Assembly: GCA_016721385.1 (NCBI GenBank)
Contig: JADKIE010000004.1
Coordinates: forward strand, 186,001 to 250,000
From: Chitinophagaceae bacterium
Lineage (GTDB): Bacteria > Bacteroidota > Bacteroidia > Chitinophagales > Chitinophagaceae
Length of the DNA stretch: 64,000 nt
Reading direction: 5' to 3'
Shown here one piece after another: positions 36,546-46,600 of the stretch (its first letter is position 1; the number at the start of each line of letters is the position of its first letter). The notes beneath the pieces were generated by a model. That model had not been told where the DNA came from and ran no database searches. It saw nothing but the letters and a program-made list of their open reading frames with translations. The position numbers and the translations under genes are program-made.

Positions 36546-37987
36546 ATGAAGTTTAATAATTGGTTTTGCATTATAACATTAGCAGGCTGTATCAGTTGCA
36601 GTTGTTCTAAAAAAAATAGTTCTCCAAGTCCAACACCAACGCCTACACCGGTTCCAACACCTGTTAATGAAGTAGATGCATGGTTTACAAGTGCCGATCA
36701 GTCATCGCTTTTGCAAAAACAAACTACAGTACTTTCATTTACAAATACTGCAAACAGTTATTCTACTATTGATGTAGATTCTACTACTACGTACCAAACG
36801 ATAGATGGTTTTGGGTATACATTAACGGGGGGAAGTGCTAATCTTATTAATGCAATGGATGCTTTCTCTAAAGCAAATTTGATAACTGAATTATTTGGCA
36901 ATGGGGCAGATGCAATTGGCGTTAATTATTTACGCATCAGTATTGGTGCCTCTGATTTAGACGCAACTGTTTTTAGTTATGATGATATGCCGGTTGGCCA
37001 AACAGATATTAACTTAATTAATTTTAGTTTATCAAAAGATACAGTTGATTTAATTCCGGTATTAAAGAAAATATTAGCCATTAATCCTGCTATAAAATTA
37101 TTAGGCTCCCCATGGAGTGCTCCGGTTTGGATGAAGGATAATGGAAGTTCTGTTGGTGGTAGTTTGCAAACACAATACTATAATGTTTATGCAAAATATT
37201 TTGTTAAGTACATACAAGCTATGAAAGCTCAGGGCATTACGTTAGATGCTGTTACTGTACAAAATGAACCTCAGCATGGAGGCAATAATCCAAGTATGGT
37301 TATGAGTGCCGCACAACAGGCCGATTTTGTAAAAAACCATTTGGGTCCGGCATTTCAAACTGCAGGGATTACTACTAAAATTATTATTTGGGATCATAAT
37401 TGCGATAATCAAATTATCAATTTCAATTTTAAATGATGCAGGTGCTAAGCAATATATTGATGGATCGGCTTTTCATTTGTATAATGGTGATATTAGCGCT
37501 TTATCAACCGTTAAAGCTGCACATCCCGATAAAAATTTATATTTTACCGAACAATGGACAGGCTCTACAGGAAGTTTTGACGGCGATTTTAAATGGCATA
37601 CTAAAAATGTAATTATTGGCAGTATGCGTAATTGGAGCAAAACTGCTTTAGAGTGGAACTTGGCAAATGATCCATCCTTTGGGCCGCATACACCCGGAGG
37701 CTGTACACAATGTAAAGGTGCAGTTACCATCAATGGCAATATCCGCACTAAGAATGTAGGTTATTATATAGTTGCTCAAGCCTCAAAGTTTATATCTGCA
37801 GGCTCTGTTAAATTGCAAGTACCGTAACTGGTAACTTATCTAATGTAGCTTTTTAACACCGCAAGGCAAAAAAGTACTATTGGTATTAAATGAAGGAACT
37901 GCCTCAGAAATAGTTAATATTAGCTATAAAGGGAAGAAGGCAATAGTTTCATTACCTGCCGGTACAGCAGGCACATTTATTTGGTAA
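36546..37987 (+). CDS. GH30 beta-glucanase lipoprotein (frameshifted)
   Basis: This exported GH30 hydrolase of about 481 codons has the signal/lipobox GCISCSCSKK, a Pro-Thr linker (SPTPTPTPVPTPV) and QTIDGFGYTLTGGSA. The barrel has LLGSPWSAPVWMKDN, the acid/base VTVQNEPQHGGN and nucleophile LYFTEQWTG. The beta-sandwich tail has YYIVAQASKFISAGS and, in the last frame, KKVLLVLNEGTASEIVNISY, ending FIW at TAA 37985-37987. Near 37405-37420 two CC doublets are read as single C (expected NPNYPISILNDAGAKQ), and another base is lost near 37815. GH30 members cut beta-1,6-glucan, glucosylceramide-type or xylan linkages; with GH16 nearby, a beta-1,3/1,6-glucan substrate is plausible. Confidence 0.88.
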
Positions 37988-38007
37988 TTATTAAAATCAA
38001 ATTGGCT

Positions 38008-39468
38008 ATGCATAAAATTGTATTTGTTTTTTCAGTCATCGCTTTATTTTCTTGCTCAAATAACACGGAAAATAAAAGCAAACAAAACTCAACTTCTTTT
38101 TCTACCGAGGGTAAAAAAGTAACTGTTTTTACAACGGCAGACAGTACTAGTTTTCGTTTGTCCTCAACCGATACTTTATCTTTTAAAGATAAAGGCCAGC
38201 CATTGAAAATGAAGTAACGGTATTTGTAGATCCTACAAAAACGTTTCAAACATATTTTGGAATAGGCGGTGCTATTACAGATGCGGCAGCCGAAACATTT
38301 TACAAACTTCCGGCAGATAAACAACAAGCATTTTTAACAGCCTATTTTGATGCTGAAAAAGGTATAGGTTACAACGTAGCCCGTACAAATATTAATAGCT
38401 GCGATTTTAGCAGCGATATGTACACGTATGTAAAAGATGGAGATAAGGAATTAAAATCATTTGACATTACACATGATAAAAAATATAAAATTCCGCTAAT
38501 AAAGGCCGTAATGAAAACTGCCGGCGGAAAATTGAATTTGTTTGGCAGCCCATGGAGTCCACCAGCCTGGATGAAAGATAATAATGATGTATTGCAAGGT
38601 GGAAAACTAAAGCCCGAATTTTATGATAGTTGGGCATTGTATTTTACAAAGTTTATTAAGGAGTACGAAAAAGAAGGGGTACCTGTTTGGGGTATTAGTG
38701 TGCAAAACGGACCAATGGCAAAACAACGTTGGGAAAGTTGTATTTATACCGCCGAAGAAGAAAGAGATTTTTAAAGAAACATCTTGGCCCTACAATGGAA
38801 AAAGAAGGATTAAAAGAAAAGAAGATTATTGTGTGGGATCATAACAGAGATTTAATTTATCAAAGAGCTAAAACCTATATGGATGATCCGGAAGCTGCAA
38901 AATACATTTGGGGGATTGGGTTTCATTGGTATGAGCCATGGAGTGGTGGTGAGCCAATGTTTAACAATGTAAAATTGGTAAATGAAACTTACCCCGATAA
39001 GAACTTATTTTTTACAGAAGGTTGCAAAGAAGCCTTTAAATTAGAAAATGTTGGCGATTGGAAATTAGGCGAAAAGTATGCTTACAATATGATTAATGAT
39101 TTTAATAATGGTATGGTAGGTTTTACAGATTGGAATATTTTGTTAGACGAAACAGGCGGCCCAAACCATGTACAGAATTTTGCTTTGCACCAATACATGG
39201 TAATACAAAAACCGGAGAGTTAATTTTTACCAACGAGTATTATTATATAGGTCATTTTTCTAAATTTATTAAACCAGGAGCAAAAAGAATTATTAGCAGT
39301 GCAAGCCGCAGCCAGCTATTAACAACTGCTTTCAAAAACCCTGATGGCACTGTTGCTGTAATTGTAATGAACCAAAGCAATACAAAAACTACATACAACT
39401 TATGGATAGATGGTAAGGCTGCAGAAGCTACTGCGTTGCCTCATTCAATTTCTACATTACTATTTTAA
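38008..39468 (+). CDS. Second GH30 hydrolase, acid/base Glu replaced by Gly (frameshifted)
   Basis: This GH30 lipoprotein of about 487 codons has the lipobox VIALFSCSNN, FGIGGAITDAAAETFYKLP, RTNINSCDFSS, LFGSPWSPPAWMKDNNDVLQGG and WGIGFHWYEPWSGG. The nucleophile region is LFFTEGCKEAF and the C-terminal beta domain SSASRSQLLTTAFKNPDG. It is more like the glucosylceramidase/beta-1,6-glucanase subgroup than the preceding paralogue. Single bases are missing near 38206 (A4 for A5), 38773 (T5 for T6) and 39180 (T4 for T5). At 38709-38711 the usual VQNEP reads VQNGP (GGA), removing the catalytic acid/base Glu. The ATG at 38008 starts just after the previous gene. Confidence 0.87.
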
Positions 39469-39474
39469 GTTATT

Positions 39475-40344
39475 ATGATAAGAAAAAAAATATTAAATAT
39501 TGCAGCAAGTAGTTTGCTGCTTTTTTTCTTTCAAACATTCCCACATTTTTTGCTTGCACAGCAAGAAATAAAAGTGATGTCGTACAACATACGCCTGGAT
39601 GTAAAAAATGACGGAGAAAATTGGTGGGAAGTACGTAAGGATAGAGTAGCAGCGTTAATGAATTACTATGAAGCCGATTTTATTGGCGGTCAAGAAGTTC
39701 AGCATCATCAATTGCAATATTTGCTGAGCAAATTAACAACATATTCTTTTGTAGGTGTTGGTAGAGACGATGGTAAGGAAGCAGGAGAGTATTCTTGTAT
39801 TTTTTATAGGAAAGATAAATACAAAGTGCTTAAGCAATCTACCTTTTGGTTATCACCAAGCCCGGATAGTGTTGGTAAGGGCTGGGATGCCGCTTATAAC
39901 AGAGTATGTAGTTATGGTTTATTTAAAGATAAAAAGACAAAGAAGAAATTTTGGGTATTTAATGCACATTTAGATCATATAGGAAAGCAAGCCAGGCTGG
40001 AATCGGTAAAACTCATCACAAAAAAAGTGAGTAAAGTATTATTACAAAACAATCTGCCTGTAATAATAACCGGCGATTTTAATTCTAAACCAAATGAAGA
40101 GCCGGCACAGTACATGAGCACTGTATTTTTAAATGCAAGAAATATTTGCACAACTCAACCCTATGGTTCGGAAGATACCTGGAATGGATTTCAATTTGAT
40201 AAAAAACCAGATGGTTGTATTGATTATATATTTGTAAATAATAAAATGGAGGTTTCAAAATTTGCAACCATCACAGATTCCTACGATAAAAAATACCCAT
40301 CCGATCATTTTCCTATTTTAGCAACATTAAAAATTAAAAAATAA
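39475..40344 (+). CDS. Secreted endonuclease/exonuclease/phosphatase-fold protein
   Basis: The intact 289-residue protein has a signal peptide (LLLFFFQTFPHFLLAQ) and the EEP fold: KVMSYNIRLDVKNDGENWWEVRKDRV, FIGGQEVQHHQL (metal Glu), FNAHLDHIGKQAR, IITGDFNSKPNEEP (Asp/Asn) and CIDYIFV, KYPSDHFPILATL (SDH). It lies 6 bases after GH30. In such loci, relatives act as phosphodiesterases or phosphatases; the substrate here is unknown. Nuclease activity is possible but would be unusual in this context. Confidence 0.88.
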   Translation: MIRKKILNIAASSLLLFFFQTFPHFLLAQQEIKVMSYNIRLDVKNDGENWWEVRKDRVAALMNYYEADFIGGQEVQHHQLQYLLSKLTTYSFVGVGRDDGKEAGEYSCIFYRKDKYKVLKQSTFWLSPSPDSVGKGWDAAYNRVCSYGLFKDKKTKKKFWVFNAHLDHIGKQARLESVKLITKKVSKVLLQNNLPVIITGDFNSKPNEEPAQYMSTVFLNARNICTTQPYGSEDTWNGFQFDKKPDGCIDYIFVNNKMEVSKFATITDSYDKKYPSDHFPILATLKIKK

Positions 40345-40367
40345 TATAATCATATAAAAATTCAATC

Positions 40368-42489
40368 ATGCTTAACCATTTTATAAAAACAGCTCAATTA
40401 AAATTAAGTATTAGTTTAATCCTTACTTTTTTTTGTCAATTTATAATTGCACAAAGTTTATTGTCTCCTAATAAAAATTTGCAATTAACATTTTCATTGT
40501 CGCAAAACGGACAACCGCAATATGCACTAACGTATAAAGGCAAAGAAGTTATTAAAAACTCAACACTTGGATTTAAATTAAAAAATGGCACTGACCTAAC
40601 TTCCAATTTTACTATATCAGGAAACACAGCTGGTAGCGTAAATGAAACGTGGCAGCCTGTTTTAGGCGAACAAAAAAATATCCTTAACCAATACAATGAG
40701 CTTACAGTATTGTTGAAACAAAAAGCAGAAAATCCGATTGAATTAAGCATTCATTTTAAATTGTACAACGAAGGATTAGGATTTAGATATGAATTTCCTA
40801 AGCAAAAAAATTTAAACTATTTTATTGTAAGCGATGAGTTTACACAATTTAATTTGGCAGGAAATCATAAGGCATTTTGGATACCGGGAGATTTTGACAG
40901 TCAGGAATATGTATATAATGAAACTAAACTTTCTGAAATTGATTTGAGCAAAATAAATATTGATAACGGCGTTTTTTTAAAGTCTATCAAATCAAACACA
41001 ATGGTACAAGCGCCATTGATGATGAAGTCGGATGATAATTTGTACATTAATATTTTTGAAGCGGCTGTTGTAAACTATCCTGTAATGCATTTGGATGTTA
41101 ATACAAAAAATAACAGCCTGACTTCTTACTTAGTTCCTAACGCTATAGGAGACAAGGCTTATTTACAAGCTCCTTTTAACACACCGTGGCGTACAATAAT
41201 GGTAAGTGATGATGCAAGAGATATTGTAGGGTCTAAACTAATTTTTAACCTAAATGAGCCATGTAAAATTAAAAATACAAGTTGGATAAAACCGGTAAAA
41301 TATGTTGGGATTTGGTGGGAGATGCATGTGGGCATTGCAAGCTGGGATTATAGCGGCGGTCAAGCCGGTTCTCAAAACCCCAATAAGGTATTTCATGGCG
41401 CAAATACTGCTAATGTAAAACGTTACATTGATTTTGCCTCTAAACATAAATTTGATGGAGTTTTAGTGGAAGGCTGGAATACCGGTTGGGAAGATTGGTT
41501 TGGTAATTGGAAAGAAGATGTGTTTGACTTTGTAACCCCTTACCCGGATTTTAATGTAAAAGAAATTGCAGCTTACGCAAAAAAGAAGGGTGTAAAAATG
41601 ATTATGCATCACGAAACATCGGGCTCTGTTGCCAATTATGAAAGAAGATTAGACAGAGCTTTTGATTTTATGAAAAAGAATGGATACGATGCTGTGAAAT
41701 CTGGTTATGTTGGAAGAATAATTCCACGAGGAGAGTTCCACGATGGACAAACAATGGTGAACCATTTTAATTATGTGGCGCAAAGAGCTGCCGATTATCA
41801 AATAATGGTTAACTCACATGAATCATCACGTCTTACCGGTGTAAACAGAACATATCCAAACTATATTGCTGCAGAAGCTGCCAGAGGAAATGAATTTAAT
41901 GCATGGAGCAACGGTAATCCGCCTTTTCATGAAACTATTTTGCCTTTTACCCGATTGTTGGGTGGCCCAATGGATTATACTCCGGGAATTTTCCAAATTA
42001 AAATGAATGTGTATAATCCAAATAAAAAAGAGCAAGTACATACTACTTTAGCAAAACAATTGGCATTATATGTAACGATGTATAGCCCTTTGCAAATGGC
42101 TGCCGATTTGCCTCAGAATTATGAAAAACATTTAGATGCTTTTCAATTTATAAAAGACGTAGCGGTAGATTGGGATGATAGTAAAATTTTAGAAGCAGAG
42201 CCTGGTGATTATTTAACAATTGTACGCAAAGCAAAAAATAAAAATGATTGGTTTTTAGGTGCAATCACAGATGAAAATAAGAGAAGCACAACTATTGACT
42301 TAAGTTTTTTAGATGCAGGCAAAAAGTATGAAGCTACTATTTATGCAGATGCCGCAGATGCTCACTGGGAAACAAACCCAATGGCTTACAAAATAACAAA
42401 AGTAGTTGTAGATGCTAAAAGCAAATTGGATTTAAATTTAGTTACTTGCCGGTGGAGGTGCCGCAGTTAGTTTTAAGATGATTAAATAA
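40368..42489 (+). CDS. GH97 glycoside hydrolase (SusB-like; frameshift at C-terminus)
   Basis: This secreted hydrolase has about 707 residues (signal peptide SISLILTFFCQFIIAQ). The N-terminal GH97 beta-sandwich (SLLSPNKNLQLTFSLSQNGQPQYAL, FRYEFP) leads to a TIM barrel with WWEMHVGIASWDY, VLVEGWNTGWEDWFG, MIMHHETSGSVANYE, YDAVKSGYVG, VNSHES and NPPFHETILPFTRLLGGPMDYTPGIF, then a C-terminal beta domain. The last frame is off by one base near 42443; repair gives LAGGGAAVSFKMIK and TAA at 42487-42489. The family contains inverting alpha-glucosidases and retaining alpha-galactosidases; I cannot assign which from sequence alone. Confidence 0.92.
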
Positions 42490-42501
42490 TTAATTGGAAT
42501 A

Positions 42502-43214
42502 ATGATATCAATAAATCACAAAGTTAAAACTACCTAAAGTCGGCGTTAATTTTAAGTGCCATTTTAGTTAACTGTATAGTAAGTAAAGCACAGCCTTATG
42601 CTAAGGAAATAGCAGCTTTTAAAAAGCAAGACTCTATTTCATTTCCTGCTAAAAATGCAATACTTTTTGTGGGTAGTTCTTCTTTTACAAAATGGACAGA
42701 TGTACAAAGTTATTTTCCAAACTTTACTATTGTTAACAGAGGATTTGGTGGTTCTTCTTTACCCGATTTAATTCGTTATCAAAATGATATTATTTACCCA
42801 TATTTGCCAAAACAAATAATAATTTATTGTGGCGAAAATGATATTGCAGCCTCCGATACTGTTTCCGGAAAAATTGTTGCAGAACGGTTTAAGCAATTAT
42901 TTGTTTCTATCCGTAGCCATTTTCCCAATGTGCCTATAGGGTATATTTCCATGAAGCCAAGCATACTACGCTGGCAAATGAAGGATAGAATGATTGATGG
43001 GAACAGCAGAATAAAAAAATTCTTAAAGAAGAAAAAGAAAACAACGTTTATAAATGTTTGGAAAATGATGTTGGGAGAGGATGGAACGCCAATGCCCGAT
43101 ATTTTTGTGGAAGATAAATTACACATGAATGCAAAGGGATATGCTATTTGGCAGAAATTAATCAATCCTTATCTAATCAATGAAATAAATAGCATGAAGC
43201 CAGCAACCCTTTAG
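42502..43214 (+). CDS. Secreted SGNH/GDSL hydrolase (frameshifted in the signal peptide)
   Basis: ATG 42502 is followed by a break near 42530. After it the frame reads LKSALILSAILVNCIVSKAQ, a signal peptide, and YAKEIAAFKKQDSISFPAKN. SGNH blocks are then visible: ILFVGSSSFTKW (block I, GSS for GDS), VNRGFGGSSLPDLIRY (Gly block), IYCGENDIAAS (GxND) and FVEDKLHMNAKGY (DxxH). Such enzymes often deacetylate or de-esterify polysaccharides; here it ends the glycan locus. Its 3' end overlaps the convergent 43177-43602 gene by 38 bases. Confidence 0.85.
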
Positions 43215-43602
43215 TAGGATTTGCTTCATAATACGGCACTTCATCATGTGATATACTTTCCTTTTGTTGCCAATAAGCTAGTGTAACTATATGACCGTCT
43301 TTGGTTTTTAGTGATCGGCCAAAAATGGCATTTGTAGGGTTAAAAGTATAATCGGTAACGCCAACGGTAAAAGTTTCGGGGGCTATAACAATTGGTTCTG
43401 GTACAGGAGCGGCATCGCCTTCTGCAGGTTTTGCAACCAGTGTTGTTTTAGGTGCAGGAGAAGGGACAACAATAACTGAAAAGCCATTACTCACCAATAA
43501 TATTTTCAAAAACTCAACTCGTTGAGGAGTAACATTTTTTTCTACGATGCCACATTTTACGCCGTCTAATTCTTCAAACTCGTGATTTTTATTTATTGCC
43601 AT
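43177..43602 (-). CDS. Conserved-looking protein of unknown function
   Basis: The intact 141-residue ORF has no signal peptide. The N-terminal part (EFEELDGVKCGIVEKNVTPQRVEFLKILLVSNGFSVIVVPSP) leads to a Pro/Ala-rich linker (about 52-75). The C-terminal part (GVTDYTFNPTNAIFGRSLKTKDGHIVTLAYWQQK) resembles a small beta-rich domain. I do not recognise a named family, but the composition and well-formed start suggest a real cytosolic protein. It overlaps the end of the SGNH hydrolase gene and faces it. Confidence 0.65.
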   Translation of the reverse strand: MAINKNHEFEELDGVKCGIVEKNVTPQRVEFLKILLVSNGFSVIVVPSPAPKTTLVAKPAEGDAAPVPEPIVIAPETFTVGVTDYTFNPTNAIFGRSLKTKDGHIVTLAYWQQKESISHDEVPYYEANPTKGLLASCYLFH

Positions 43603-43742
43603 GTTATGCGTTTAGTAGTTTAGGGTTCAAGCTTAGAGCTTGTAAGATTACTCAAGTAAACTCCTAAACCAAATTCAATATATAATCGTATATCCAACTT
43701 AATAAGCCAACTAAAATGATACCTGCTCACAAATTAGCAACC

Positions 43743-45059
43743 CTAGTTTTGTGTAGGATTAACATTAATATTTGCAATTGGACTTTCAGTTTTATCCATA
43801 AACACAGAGCGTATTACCCTTAAATAATAATACAACGAAACAATCATATTTAAAGCTGCAATAATAATAAAGGCATAATTTGCTTTAGATGCTCCTGCGG
43901 TAATTAAAAATAATTTACCAAAAAAACCGGCTGTAGGCGGAATACCAGCTAATGAAAATAACGCCAATGCCAAAACCCAACTCAAAAATTTATTATTTTG
44001 ATAAAAGCCTTTATAATCTTCAATTCGCTCTTTGCTGGTATGCGAAGCAATTGTTGCTGCAACACCAAAAGCAGCTAAATTGGAAAAAACATAAATTAAA
44101 ATAAAATAAACAACCGATGATGTTCCCTGTATTGCATTGCTACTAATACCAACTAAAATAAAACCAACCTGTGCAATAGATGAAAATGCTAAAAAACGTT
44201 TAATATTTTGCTGGCGTAAGGCAAACAGGTTACCAACAATCATGGTAATTACAGATAAGACCATTACCATATTATACCAAATTGCATTCATTGGTTGAAA
44301 CACTTTATATAATATAGATATAAATACAAATGAAATAGCACCTTTAGATATTACCGACAAAAAAGAAGTTACTGCAAATGGAGAGCCCTCATAAACATCT
44401 GCCATCCATAAATGAAATGGCACAATGGATAATTTAAAAGCAAAAGCACTAAACAAAAACACAAATGCCACTATTTGTAAAGGGCTGCCATTGAGTAATG
44501 AAGGCAGTTCGGCAAAACTAATTGTGCCGGTGGCACCGTACATAATAGAAATGCCAAATAATAAAATGCCTGAGGAAAATGCAGATGACAAAATCATCTT
44601 CATAGCAGCTTCGGAAGAAGTCCTTTTTGTTAAATCAAAATTAGCCATAGCCGCAACAGGTATGGTTGCCAATTCTAATGCCAAATAAAACATTAAAAAA
44701 TTTCCGCTGGAGATAAGCAAGAACATTCCAAGTACAGCCGAAAGCAATAAAATAAAAAACTCTGATAAATGTTCTGTTTTCTTAAACCAATCTGCAAATA
44801 ATAATGAAATAAGATAAATGCCCAGGTTTAAGATATTCTTTTGAAAAGCAATCATTGGAGTAGTTTGATACATATCATCAAACAAACTGCCTTCTGCATT
44901 CATAATAAATCCGGCAATAAAATTTAAAAGCAATAAAATCTGTATTACGGGTAACAAAGTATCATTCTTTATTCCCTTACTCAATTTTATAAAAAGCAGG
45001 ATAAAGATGATAGCTGTTACCAGTAACTCACTTTTCATTATCATAAAAAATTCACTCAT
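43743..45059 (-). CDS. nuoN: NADH-quinone oxidoreductase subunit N
   Basis: The intact 438-residue antiporter-like membrane subunit of complex I is the last gene of the nuo operon. Family signatures: FYLALELATIPVAAMANFD, SSAFSSGILLFGISIMYG, SIVPFHLWMADVYEGSPFAVTSFLSVISKGA (Lys of the proton channel) and NIKRFLAFSSIAQVGFILVG. About 13-14 hydrophobic helices are present. Confidence 0.95.
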   Translation of the reverse strand: MSEFFMIMKSELLVTAIIFILLFIKLSKGIKNDTLLPVIQILLLLNFIAGFIMNAEGSLFDDMYQTTPMIAFQKNILNLGIYLISLLFADWFKKTEHLSEFFILLLSAVLGMFLLISSGNFLMFYLALELATIPVAAMANFDLTKRTSSEAAMKMILSSAFSSGILLFGISIMYGATGTISFAELPSLLNGSPLQIVAFVFLFSAFAFKLSIVPFHLWMADVYEGSPFAVTSFLSVISKGAISFVFISILYKVFQPMNAIWYNMVMVLSVITMIVGNLFALRQQNIKRFLAFSSIAQVGFILVGISSNAIQGTSSVVYFILIYVFSNLAAFGVAATIASHTSKERIEDYKGFYQNNKFLSWVLALALFSLAGIPPTAGFFGKLFLITAGASKANYAFIIIAALNMIVSLYYYLRVIRSVFMDKTESPIANINVNPTQN

Positions 45060-45101
45060 TCAATTTTATTTTATTGGTCAGACGAAGGAGTATGACCAGT
45101 T

Positions 45102-46581
45102 TTATTTTATAGCCTGTATTTTTTGTATAATAATTTCTGTTCCGGGATTAATTAAATCTTTTAACCAAAACGGAGCAATGCCAATTGCAAGTATTCCAAT
45201 AATTAATATACCGGCCGCAAGTTTTTCATTCCATGTAGCATCAGTAATGGTTTCATAACCTGCTTTTAACGGCCCCATAACTGTTAAGCCAATTGCCCTT
45301 AAAATATACACCGCCGTTACCACAATGCTCATACAGGCAGCTACAGTAGCAATACGATGAAAGCTGTCGGCATTTTCCATGAACCTATAAATACCGTCAT
45401 TTCGGCAACAAAGCCACTTAAGCCGGGCAATCCTAAAGAACATAAACCCACAATAAACAAAACCGACGATATAAATGGGGTTACTTTTAATAAGCCACCC
45501 ATTTCATTTACCTGCCTTGTATGTGTTCTTTCGTATATCATACCAATGGCAGCGAAGAAAAGTGCCGTCATTAATCCATGACTAACCATTTGCATTACAG
45601 CACCATCAAAAGCGGTTTTGGTTAGCATACCAATACCCAGCAAAACAAAACCTGTATGGCTTACAGATGAGTAAGCATTAATGTATTTTAAATCCTTCTG
45701 CATCATGGTAGCAAAAGCACCGTATAAAATAGCAATAGAAGAAAGTATTATAATAATGTTAGCATATTCTTTTGCACCATCCGGCAATAAATATGTTGCA
45801 ACACGTAAGCAGCCATAAGCACCAAGCTTCATAGAAATGCCTGCTAAAAACATTGATCCTGCAGTAGGAGCAGATGAGTGACCATCAGGCACCCAGGTAT
45901 GAAATGGAAATAATGCGGTAAATACACCAAAGCCAACAAACAGTAAAGGAAAAATTATTTTTTGCGTTGCTGGCGGAATTTGTAGTTGTGCTATTTGCAC
46001 TAAATCGAAGGTTTTTACAGAACTGCTGAAATACAATCCAAGCAAACCAACTAATACTAATGCAGAACCTCCCATTAACATAACGGCTAGTTTATTTGCA
46101 CTGTATTCTTTTTTACCACTTCCCCAAATGCCTATGAGTAAATATTTGGGAATTACAGCAATTTCTAAAAAGAAGAAAAGTATAAATAAATCTAAAGAAA
46201 TGAAAAAGCCATAAGCACCAAAACTCAATAAAATCAAAAGAAAGTAAAACTCTTTAGTCATCTTCTCAATATTCCACGAAACTAATACGCCAGCAACAAC
46301 TACAAATGCCGTTAATAATATCATGGCAATTGAAATACCATCAACACCCAAATGAAAACTTATATTCCAGTCGGGAAACCAATTGTATTGTTGTTCAAAT
46401 AAAAAATTTGCATTTTGCCCGTTGCGTTTTGCCCCATTGTAGGCAAAAAATAATTCAAAAGATAAAGCCAGTTGAACCACTGATCCAATAAAAGCAGCCC
46501 ATCTTATTTGCGACTTGTTTTAAGCAATAGAACAACTACTGCAGTAATAAATGGAGCCGCTATTAATAACAATAAATTCAT
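45102..46581 (-). CDS. nuoM: NADH-quinone oxidoreductase subunit M (two frame breaks)
   Basis: This proton-pumping membrane subunit has about 494 codons. The start ATG at 46579-46581 gives MNLLLLIAAPFITAVVVLLLKTSRK, then a lost A near 46505 (repair: SRKIRWAAFIGSVVQLALSFELF). The central frame has LGVDGISIAMILLTAF, FHTWVPDGHSSAPTAGSMFLAGISMKLGAYG and KDLKYINAYSSVSHTGFVLLG. Near 45375 one G is missing (TGG-GAA-AAT), after which ENADSFHRIATVAACMSIVVTAVYILRAI continues to 45102. It lies 19 bases downstream of nuoL. Confidence 0.94.
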
Positions 46582-46600
46582 CTTGTTTTCTTAAATCATT

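Noticed and set aside
38000..39470. Programmed frameshifting in the GH30 and other broken genes
   Set aside because: The breaks lie at many unrelated runs across all gene classes, without consistent slippery sites or stimulatory structures.
43617..43672. Nested inverted repeats (GTTTAGG/CCTAAAC, CAAGCT/AGCTTG) between nuoN and the unknown gene
   Set aside because: Short arms and no T run on either strand; not strong enough to call a terminator.
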